Shown one piece after another: positions 35,054-43,667 of a stretch of DNA of 64,000 nucleotides. Within the stretch, counting starts at the first letter, position 1. Every line of letters begins with the position of its first letter. Where the stretch lies: contig CM049400.1 of NCBI GenBank assembly GCA_026929865.2, forward strand, positions 22,925,501 through 22,989,500, given 5' to 3'. Both the position numbers and the translations under genes were made by a program. Below the pieces are notes generated by a model, which was not told the origin of the DNA, ran no database searches, and saw nothing but the letters and a program-made list of their open reading frames with translations. The stretch comes from Hyperoplus lanceolatus (lineage: Eukaryota; Chordata; Actinopteri; Uranoscopiformes; Ammodytidae).

Positions 35054-35530
35054 TGCTCATGTAGCCAGCCGTCTAGCTAGCCTCCGAGCACGCTACCAAA
35101 AAACAACGGAACGACACGTCCAAAAATACCCGTTCTCCTCGTCGACAATAATATGTGGTAACTTCTGCCCAATACAGGCGGGCGGCCGGGTTGTAAATGA
35201 AGAATACTGGAGGCGTAGTGACCGTTAATGACTTTATAGGTATGGCACATATCACGGCATACAGTATCTCACAAAAGTGAGTACACCCCTCACATTTCTT
35301 CACATTTTTCTTTATATCTTTCCATGGGACAACACTGAAGAAATGACACTTTGATACAATGTAAAGTAGTCAGTGTACAGCTTGTATAACATGTAAATTT
35401 ACTGTCCCCTCAAAATAACTCACACACAGCCATTAATGTCTAAACTCTGGCAACAAAGTGAGTACACCCCTTAGAAAATTTTACAAATTGGGCCCAAAGT
35501 GTCAATATTTTGCTTTGCCATCATTATTTT

Positions 35531-35830
35531 CTAGCACTGCCTTAACCCTCTTGGCATGTAGTTCACTAGAGCTTCACAGGTTGCAACTGGAACCCTCTTC
35601 CACCCATTTATGACAGCATCACAGAGCTGGTGGATATTAAAGACCTTGCGCTCCTCCACCTTCTGTTTGAGGATGCCCCAAAGATGCTCAATAGGGTTTA
35701 GGTCTGGAGACATGCTTGGCCAGGCCATAACCTTTACCCTCAGCTTTTTTACAAGCCACTGGTCGTCTTGGAGGTGTGTTTGGGGTCGTTATCATGTTGC
35801 AATACCACCCTGCGGCCCAGTTTACGAAGG
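35531..35830 (-). pseudogene. Tc1 transposase C-terminal fragment (left arm)
   Basis: Encodes VLQHDNDPKHTSK and SPDLNPIEHLWGILKQKVEE, with the second Asp and final acidic region of the DDE core. A frame slip near 35745-35752 separates the two. There is no N-terminus on this strand, so it is not a functional gene. Confidence 0.88.
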
Positions 35831-35839
35831 TTGAGTGCA

Positions 35840-36560
35840 CGTGGTCGTCGTACACAGAGGTTGGCTTTGGAAAATAGACGTATGAGTGCTGCCAGCATTG
35901 CTGAAGGGCTTGAAGGGGTGGGGGTCAACCTGTCAGTGCTCAGACCATAGCACTCTGCATCATACTGGTCTACATGGCTGTCATCCCAGAAGGAAGCTAT
36001 TCTAAAGATGATGCACAAGAAACCCCACAAAAAGTTTGCTGAAGACAAACAGACTACGGACATGGATTCTGCAACCATGTCCTGTGGTCTGATGAGACCA
36101 AGATACATTTATTTGGTTCAGATGGTGTTAAGAGGTGGAGGGAACCAGGTGAGGAGTACAAAGACAAGTGTGTCTTGCCTATAGTCAAGCATGGTGGTTG
36201 GAGTGTCATGGTCTGGGTGCTGAGTGCTGCCAGCCTGGGGACTACGTTCTTGATTCTAACATGTACTGTGCATCTGAGATCCCCTCCCTTCATAAACTGG
36301 GGCGGGCGTACTGCAACATGATAACGACCCCAAACACACCTCCGAACGACCACTGGCTTGCTAAAGAACTGAGGGTAAAGGTTATGGACTGGCAACATGT
36401 CTCCAGTCTTAAACCCTTTGAGCATCTTTGGGGCCTCAAACGGAGATGGAGGAGCCAGGACTCTAATATCCACCAGCTCCTTGATGTCGTCATGAATGGG
36501 TGAAGGGGTTCCAGTGGCACCTGTGAAGCTCTAGTGAACTACTGCCCAAGAGGGTTAAGG
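35840..36560 (+). pseudogene. Tc1 transposase fragment (centre and right arm)
   Basis: Plus-strand remnants in shifting frames: SDETKIHLFGSDGVKRW, then CVLPIVKHGGWSVMVW, DNDPKHTS and EHLWG. It is broken by numerous frameshifts and stops. Confidence 0.88.
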
Positions 36561-36952
36561 CAGTGCTAGAAAATAAGATGGCAAAACAAAATATTGACAC
36601 TTTGGGCCCAATTTGGACATCTTTTCTAAGGGGTGACCACTTTTGTTGCCGCGTTTAGACATTAATGGCTGTGTGTCGGTTATTTGAGGGACGATTACAC
36701 TGTTATACAGCTGTCACTGACACTTTACTTGTATCAAAGTGTCATTTATTCGTGTTGTCGCATGGAAGAATAAAGAAAAGGAAGAAAGGAGGGGTGACCA
36801 CTTTTGGAGACGACATCTACTGGTCATAGCAGGAAGTCCAAACTCGAGCTACGGAAGCCCGAGGAGCTTATATTCATCATATTCAAACAACCAGGAATGC
36901 ACTTATCTGGCGATGCCAGTTAACTAAGTGTTGTGGTGTTTACAACACATAC

Positions 36953-37431
36953 GATACCAGATGTTTACACAGCGTTCGTTGGTGTGTGGGAGACTGGTCT
37001 TTATGGCATGAGACAGGGGTTTTGCTTCAGTTCGGATGAACTTGTGCTTTCTGGATCTTCAGTAGCAGCGTGCTAACTGATGTTGTTCTCCTCTTGAGGG
37101 CCTTGTTGCCAGCTTGGTCTGGTCTTTGGTTCTTCTGGTTCCTCTTTAGTTGCTTTGAGCAGCAGGGTGGATCCTTGTTCCTCTTTGGTGGAGAGGGGCT
37201 TCACGGCTGTTTGGACAGGCCATGCTGTAGAGCCTGGATCAGGGAGACCAGAGCTTGTCTGGGTCCAGAAGGTTGAGCTACCCCCGGTCTGGGGTGGTTA
37301 GCAAGGCAGGAGAGAGCATGCTACCTTCCTTGAGGTGCGTAGAGAAGAGCGTGGACCACCTTCCTCTCTGGGTGGAGGCGAGGAGAAAAAGAGCACTGAG
37401 CACCTCGGATGGTGCTTGAAGAAGAGACTGA
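36953..37431. other. non-coding stretch between Gypsy and element A copy 2
   Basis: GC-richer DNA without a recognisable gene. Repeated TTGAGG/TTCCTC-like strings suggest an older repeat whose ends I could not define. Confidence 0.5.
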
Positions 37432-38484
37432 GGGGCACTTTACACGACAACACGAAACGGTGCAAACGCGGAAAAATTCCCGCGGTTGCACTATATCATT
37501 TACAGGAAAACAGCAAACGCAGGCATGAAACCGCAGGTTTTTGAGATCACCTCCCAGGGAGGATTTTTTGGAAAACTTAACGGTTTTGGTTTCCTGTAAA
37601 CACCGAAACCATTTCCCCTGATAACGCTGACGTCACGGCTCCACCCTCACACATGCGTAGTCTATAACATTTGCTGTCAAAATACCCACAACACTAGCGA
37701 GTTATAAAGTTAGAAGACAACATGAACAGTGTCTCCACGGCACCATCACTGTGATCAGCGGAGAGTGTCGTGCAGCGCTAAAATATAGGCTAACACTCGC
37801 CAATTTAGTCCAAGCAATTACCGCAGTAAGTTATTGAGACCACCCGTCACTTTGGCTGGGGAAAGATTTGTGCTCTGCCTGTTTTTCTAGCTAAATAAAC
37901 GTGTGTCACTTCTATATGCCAGGGACACGGCTCTCTCTACATTAAAAACACTATCAGCGTGCAGCGGTTAAGCTAGCGGCTACTGTTCAACAAAAGGAGC
38001 CTTAAGGCTACGGCTTCAAAGTAAAAGCATTTCACTGGCTAAACATTAATAGCATTTCACTGGACACACGTGAGTTGACTTTTATTTTGAAGTACGCCTA
38101 ACAGGAAGGTATCAGCTCACGAAGTCCCTTCACTATCAGCAAGTCTTCTGTTTTTACGAGTTCAATGCGGTGAAATAAGAGGACAGAAAGCTTGTCTTTT
38201 ACAATATTTGTAACCCCAAGCTTACACCAACCTCTTTATGAACGTTAGTGGCATTAATTTTCGGTTACAGTAAGGTTGTATGCATCAAATTGTACCGGAA
38301 GAGCTATCTACTAGGCTGTGTCACCGCTGACTATTGGCTTGGCACTGCTGCTTCAGCGATTTCGGCCCGTTTCCTCTGAAAACTTGTGTACGGGTGAAGA
38401 TGTCAGATAAATTGTGTCTGAACGGGGTTTTTTTTTAAACCAAAAACTGGAAAACTGTCACGTTTTCACAGTGTAAAGTGCCCC
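37432..38484. mobile_element. Harbinger-like element A, copy 2, unbroken (1053 bp)
   Basis: Has the same termini GGGGCACTTTACAC / GTGTAAAGTGCCCC and the same orientation as copy 1, and is flanked by the 3-bp duplication TGA (37429-37431, 38485-38487). It is nearly identical to the outer parts of 25929-30508 and has an empty hAT site. Non-coding. Confidence 0.92.
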
Positions 38485-38660
38485 TGAGCTGTATCAGCTC
38501 ACTAGCTGTTATCAGAAACAGCATAAAACTTCTTGACCAATGGCAGAAGAGACAGGAGTCATGTGGGACATCCTGGCTTGTGGTTAGAACAGAGGGACTG
38601 ATAGGTGTGAATTTACAAACAAAAGCCGGCCTTCAAGCAGAGGAATGTTGGGGGTTTTGA

Positions 38661-38717
38661 CCATAGACATTATAAAGGATATAGGATAGGATATATATCC
38701 ATATATAATGTCTATGG
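38661..38717. mobile_element. 57-bp palindromic mini-element
   Basis: CCATAGACATTATA at the left and TATAATGTCTATGG at the right form a hairpin. It is flanked by a direct repeat TTTTGA (38655-38660, 38718-38723). This looks like a tiny MITE. Confidence 0.75.
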
Positions 38718-38723
38718 TTTTGA

Positions 38724-39358
38724 CACCAACATTTTGCTGTAGAGTCAGAAACAAAGTAATTCACGTTAGAGTCAAAAGTCTTAATGAATGAACCCATGTA
38801 CATATTCACTACACTTTTATACAGGTACATACATTTGATGCTCTCCTATCAACAGCTTTCCTTATCTATCTTTGGCTGTCATTATGTGCTTTGTCGTTAG
38901 CAAGTAGTTTTTAGTAGTAGTTTTGTAGTTAAGCAAGTGTGCTTACAAATCCCAAAGATCTTTAAATTGAACTGCCAAGAAACACAGCACATTTTAAAGG
39001 CTGGGAGCAAAAGTGTCTGCCTCATTTTGTATTGATTATAATTTTATGTAATTTATTTTTCAATTAATCTTCTAATCATTTAACCAAGACTGAGCCATAT
39101 TATTAAATGCAGGCAAAATGATATACTGAAAGATGCGAAACATCTCTGTACCTTTTTTGGGTGAGTGATTTTGGGACTACAGCCAGCCTAGTCACACTGA
39201 GTAATTTTTTCACAGTTTTATCGTGTTTTCCACTCAAATTGAAGGTACTTACATTGTCTTAAGGTTGACTAAAACTCTGCATTACCAAGGAGTCAAATAA
39301 AAGTAACAAAATATATTCTTTCACTAAGAAGGCAGTGAAGATGTATACTGTACCAGAG
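38724..39358. other. AT-rich non-coding stretch
   Basis: Nothing recognised. Confidence 0.6.
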
Positions 39359-39827
39359 TAGGGGAGACCGGGGTAAGTAGGCACACTTTTTACTCTAGTG
39401 AGAATTGCTCATCACCTAAACATCTTTCAATAGTCATTCCTACATTAAATTGAGGTTTAAGGTGTTGGCTTGAAATGTGAACCCCTCGATTTTTCTAACC
39501 TATTGTAATAAAGAAGAAATTTACCATCAACGACACTCTAACACATTGTGACAACCAACCCCATCAAGGGGTCGGTTGTCACACACTATGGGGTTGTTTG
39601 TCACAATGTTATCTTTATGGGAAAAATCTTAAAAAGAAGGCAAGAAAGCAGAACTACATTTGAAAGTTTAATTTCATTGTCAAGTTGAAAAATAGGCCTA
39701 CATAACTTTATGCATCTAAACACAAAATGAGCAAGGAATTAACAAAAAGGAAATCCATATTAAGACCAACCTACTGTATGTAACAACATAAAGAACAAAA
39801 CAAATAGGTCTAACAATAATAGCCTAC

Positions 39828-40061
39828 TCAACTGGGATACACACATTTACTATCTGAGTTACAGAGATGGCAAATGTAGGGTCTGCTCACTCTAACTAAG
39901 CAGAGATTGTGTGCCCACTGGTTGCACATACAACACTTCTCCCTTACCTCCCCTGAACGGGTGCTGGAGAATGTTCCCATACAAATCAAACACAAACTAT
40001 CCTCTTCATCTGATGAAGATTCCTCCTCCTGTCTCTTTCTGTTCTGTTTCTTCTTCTCCAT
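39828..40061 (-). pseudogene. pogo-like transposase C-terminal PHD-like zinc finger
   Basis: 77 residues: a basic/acidic linker (KKKQNRKRQ, SSSDEED), then CLICMGTFSSTRSGE, CCMCNQWAHNLCL and YICHLC. The cysteines and histidine are spaced as a PHD-like C4-H-C3 finger. Some pogo/Tigger-like transposases end this way. The DDE catalytic domain is missing upstream, so it is a remnant. It could still be transcribed, but nothing shows that. Confidence 0.75.
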
Positions 40062-40653
40062 CTGGGGTGGAGTGCACTGGGGTGCAGTAGCCTTGGCAAC
40101 TGGTCTAGTTTGGGATGCACGTGGTCATTTTGATTTTGTTGCCCTTTTTCTCTTTTGCATGCTAGCTGCCTTTCCAGAGGGGTATACTACGAAAGAAACT
40201 CAACAGAGCCTCACTCTCTTTTTTTGACCTGGTTCAACATAACACATACCCTCGCTCAGAACTAACCTGTATCACAAAGGAAGTTATCAACCTCTTATGT
40301 TGAACGAGGGTTTTGGCTTCAGGCTCTGTGCGCGTCCCCATGAAAGGGGGCGTTTGACCCGTCATTTGACTCTGCTTCCGCACAGACTGGACTGATCTTG
40401 TGCCGCTAACTTTACACAAACGGACTGATTGCGAGCAGCTGAGTAAAAAAAAAAAGAAAAAAAAAGTGCGTCGCTAACTTCACTTAAGAGGAAGAGTATG
40501 TCAGTCTGAATGATCACAGAACAGCAGAAAACAGAGAGCCGAAAAGAACTCTTATTGCAAATAAGGAGAGAGTGGAATGTTGTCAGAAAATTGGGATTAA
40601 TTTATTTTACAGATCGTTCTCGCAATGCGTAACGTGACATTATAAAGCAATTA

Positions 40654-42258
40654 CAGGTTTTGCCTAATGCTTACACACTAATAGTGGTTGCTAGGCCCAA
40701 AACATCACAACCTCTAACTTTGTTGACTATGCCCTAAACACAAGCACCAACCCTACAAACACAATAAGTGCTTTGCACTGTGTTTGAAATTCTCCAACAC
40801 ACTTTTTGCAAAACACTACACACAGTGTTTTACATAAGACACATTGGTCAAAAAGGAAATCACCTGCAATTCTTTGGAAAACACATCTATTTAAAATACA
40901 AAACACAACTAAAATTGGAAAAACACACAGATTCACACACATGAAAAATTAAAAATAAAGCTAATATAATACCAATCAGTGTGAGCCTTAGCATTACACA
41001 TAGACCTCAGGTGAGCTCAGCTCCTTTGTGAGACAGTAAGAGTCAGGGGAAGAGGACAAAAGAGAGCGGCAGGAGGACGATGACAAAGGAGACAACAGAC
41101 GGAGACAGGGTCACTATAGTGGACCATGTTATAGATCATGGCCTAACAATATAGGAGGCTGGTCTGAGATTCCAGCCCAACAACACAATAGCTCCATAAT
41201 TAGGACATTTAGACTGGATATCAGGAATATTTTTGCTGTTGCTTCTGAAAGGATGACATTGCATGTGATGTCGATGAGGCGATTTAGCCAGACACAAACG
41301 GGAGGTGGTATCCAAAGGATTCATAATCCACTCGCCCCATTCCTTACAACACTTATTTTTTTTTACTGTAATTGTTTCAGAGTTCATAGTAACATACTGA
41401 ATTGCTTGTTGAACTGCGATCCTACCTATTTGTTGTGTTTTTTTCTTTTGTTGGCCAAAACCATGAAATTGCAATATAAACTTGTTTTCTTTTCTAATTG
41501 AAAATATAGTGGATCAATCTTTCCAAAAAATTCTGCAAAAGGTTGGATAAGGCACGCAAGGCGATATTTCCCCCGTTGCTTGGCAAGGGAGGACATTGCC
41601 TGTGACGTGGATGAGGTGATGTGGCCAGATGCCAACAGGAGACAGGATTCATAGCCTAAATGTCTTCCAATCATTCCCTTAGAACACTATGGGCCAGTTT
41701 CACAGACATAGATTAAGCCTAGTCCTGGACTAAATGGAATTCTGAATGGAGATTGTCCATTGAAAGTACAATTTAGTCCAGAACTAGGCTTAATCCATGT
41801 CTGCGAAACCGGCCCTATGTTTTGTAGAATATTCTAGTTGTACCATTTCTTTTTTTACTTTTGCAAAAACCTGAAATGGCAAAATAAAAATAAAAATCTG
41901 ACGCGTTTACATTTTGTTTTCATGTGTCTAGATCAACTGTAATTCACACAAAAAAAATCTGTATGAGACTTTTAAAGTCAAAAACCATCCAAAGTACTGA
42001 ATACAGCTGTGTTTTGCATAAAGCACATCTGTGTGTTGTTGCTGCTAGGAAAGAGTAATTCAAAAGTGCATGTGTGTATTGTTTTGATGCTAAAAACAGT
42101 TTTGAAATGGGATTGTTAGGTTTTGTTTCAAGAGTTTTGTTTTGCCGTATAAGTTAGAAGTTTATCTCCATGTGCTTTGTCCTATTCGCCCTGTGTGTTA
42201 AGTTTTGACACAGTGGGCCAAGGTCTGCAACATGTGTGTAAGCATTCGGCAAAAACTG
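40654..42258 (+). mobile_element. decayed Tc1/IS630-like element (layer 3)
   Basis: Ends CAGGTTTTGCCTAATGCTTA and, inverted, CAGTTTTTGCCGAATGCTTA lie between TA dinucleotides (40652-40653, 42259-42260). The plus strand keeps transposase remnants: VDHVIDHGLT near 41110 with stops, and a DIACDVDE-like C-terminus near 41252 and again near 41590. It is non-functional. It lies inside the 40176-43176 element. Confidence 0.82.
41692..41814. mobile_element. 123-bp palindromic MITE (layer 4)
   Basis: Left GGCCAGTTTCACAGACATAG and, inverted, GGCCGGTTTCGCAGACATGG; the whole element folds on itself around TTAAGCCTAG/CTAGGCTTAA. It is flanked by CTATG (41687-41691, 41815-41819). It belongs to a widespread vertebrate type that starts GGCCxGTTTCxCAGAC. 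Confidence 0.85.
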
Positions 42259-43667
42259 TAAAGGTTGAACTCGGATTTAAACAGTACACCATTTAGCCTA
42301 GTTGATAATCCTACACTTAAGAATCTCATTTAAGTCTGACATTGTCCCCTAATGATTAGCATAGCCTATGTGGAAAATCACTTTAGTTTTGGGCCACTGT
42401 CCACATCAAAATTTATAAAATTTTGATTTTGATTTAGGCTAATAGCCCTTTATTTGCATCTTACAAATACCATTAAAATAAATAGCCTATATACAAAACC
42501 TGTAGTCTGTATTTTCCGGACAAATATGAATCTACTGTGAGAAGCTCAATTTGCGAGTCTGCAACGATGTCCGAACTGTGACAGCTGTCACCTGTCACGT
42601 CCCAACTGTAATCGCTACTGATGAAAAGAAAGAAACCCACAGTGAAATAATGTTGCAACCTGTGATTTTATAGAACGCTTCATTAAGAGCCAGTGTGTGT
42701 AGATCGGCAGGTAAAATCATTTGAGGTGAGAGCAGAGAGTGGCGCTGCATACAGTAGGTCTAGGCTATTTTACATTTTCTGCATCAATAACTATGCATGT
42801 GGCAAAAAGCCGCATCGCGATGTTACAGTTCACTCTAATGTAAGCCTTATGTCACGGCTTCGTTTTGTTCATTAACTTGCTGATCAGTTTACTGATTTAA
42901 CTAGTTTACTCAGTGAAAAGTATCGCTCAGACATTATAGTCAGGTCCGCGGGATTTCAAAATGTGTAGTTTCCTTAAAGGGCAGCGCTCAAAGAGCCGAA
43001 TTTAAGCTCAAACTCTGAAACAAAAACTGGTCTGGGCAGGTTAGCCGTGGAGCCTCTGTTACCACGGTGATCTAGCCAGGTAGAAAGAGAGCCACCTTTC
43101 GTGATACTGAAAACTAAGGCTTTAGACTCAACAGACCTCGCTCAGCCCTTAATCTCGCTTCGTAGTATACCCCTCTGCTCAATTCTCTCCTTCTCTGGGG
43201 TGTCAGTGAGGATACAGCTTGACATTTTCTTTTGTTATTGGGTTCCTTTCCTGGCTGCACCCGTTGGAAAACATGTGACAACCAACCCCCCAAAAAATGT
43301 GACGACCAACCCCAACTGGAATTTATTGCTAGCATTAAGGCCAACAACCATCTGACAACTAATTAGCTTGCTAAAAACTATCTAAACTATAGCTTACCCC
43401 TCACACTTTTTTAGGGTAACAAGTGTTTTGTTATAAACCCATTGTGTAAAAGCCTAGGAGCTAAATATTTTCAATTTGACATGAAAAAGACTAACAGTCC
43501 TCTCACCTCAAATGCAGCAGTCTAACTCCAAGGAAAACTATGTAGGTGACCTCTGATCCCAGTTGTGGATATTTACATACCAAAATTTAACAGACAGCGC
43601 CTTCTGGTTCCAAGATATAACGTTTGTGACAACCTACCCGTGTGACAAATTACCCCGTTCTCCCCTA

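Larger units (their letters stand above)
35262..36813. mobile_element. palindromic (foldback) Tc1 derivative inside the LTR
   Basis: The left end CAGTATCTCACAAAAGTGAG is a typical fish Tc1 terminus after TA. The left arm (35262-about 35830) carries the transposase C-terminal coding region on the minus strand (DNDPKHTS, then SPDLNPIEHLWGILK). The right arm (about 36284-36813) carries the same region inverted, on the plus strand. The centre (35835-36283) is plus-strand transposase middle (SDETKIHLFGSDG, GGWSVMVW). The right arm has many small deletions, and its outermost bases and TA are degraded. No frame is functional. Confidence 0.9.
30672..36947 (-). mobile_element. Gypsy-type LTR retrotransposon, complete
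   Basis: Two LTRs (30672-30913 and 35154-36947, the latter split by a Tc1 derivative) start TGT and end ACA in either reading. They bracket one gag-pol frame and are flanked by a perfect 5-bp duplication CATAC (30667-30671, 36948-36952). The element is transcribed leftward. A purine tract AAAGGGGGAGAAG abuts the 3' LTR. No canonical TGG primer-binding site follows the 5' LTR. The gag-pol style resembles the K02A2.6-like group of fish Gypsy elements, recalled from memory. Confidence 0.95.
35154..36947 (-). repeat. Gypsy 5' LTR, split by a Tc1-derived insertion
   Basis: LTR sequence occupies 35154-35261 and about 36814-36947. The two parts together match the 3' LTR without visible differences. 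Confidence 0.93.
40176..43176. mobile_element. TIR element nested in the pogo-type element (layer 2)
   Basis: Perfect 18-bp inverted repeats AGAGGGGTATACTACGAA / TTCGTAGTATACCCCTCT are 3.0 kb apart. The pogo tail sequence resumes on either side. No clear target duplication and no coding frame, so the superfamily is unassigned. Confidence 0.82.
39361..43665 (-). mobile_element. pogo-type element with internal deletion and nested insertions
   Basis: Ends GGGGAGACCGGGGTAA / TTACCCCGTTCTCCCC lie between TA dinucleotides (39359-39360, 43666-43667). It keeps the 3' part of a pogo-like transposase on the minus strand: a LTDTPEKERIE-like tail segment near 43180-43220 and a PHD-like finger at 39828-40061. 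These are separated by the 3-kb insertion at 40176-43176. The catalytic DDE core is absent. Motifs like GTGACAACCAACCCC recur inside. It shares termini with 23780-24815. Confidence 0.82.

Noticed and set aside
36054-36520. Open frames on both strands around 36054-36520 as possible genes
   Set aside because: They are frameshifted pieces or antisense shadows of the Tc1 transposase in the foldback element.
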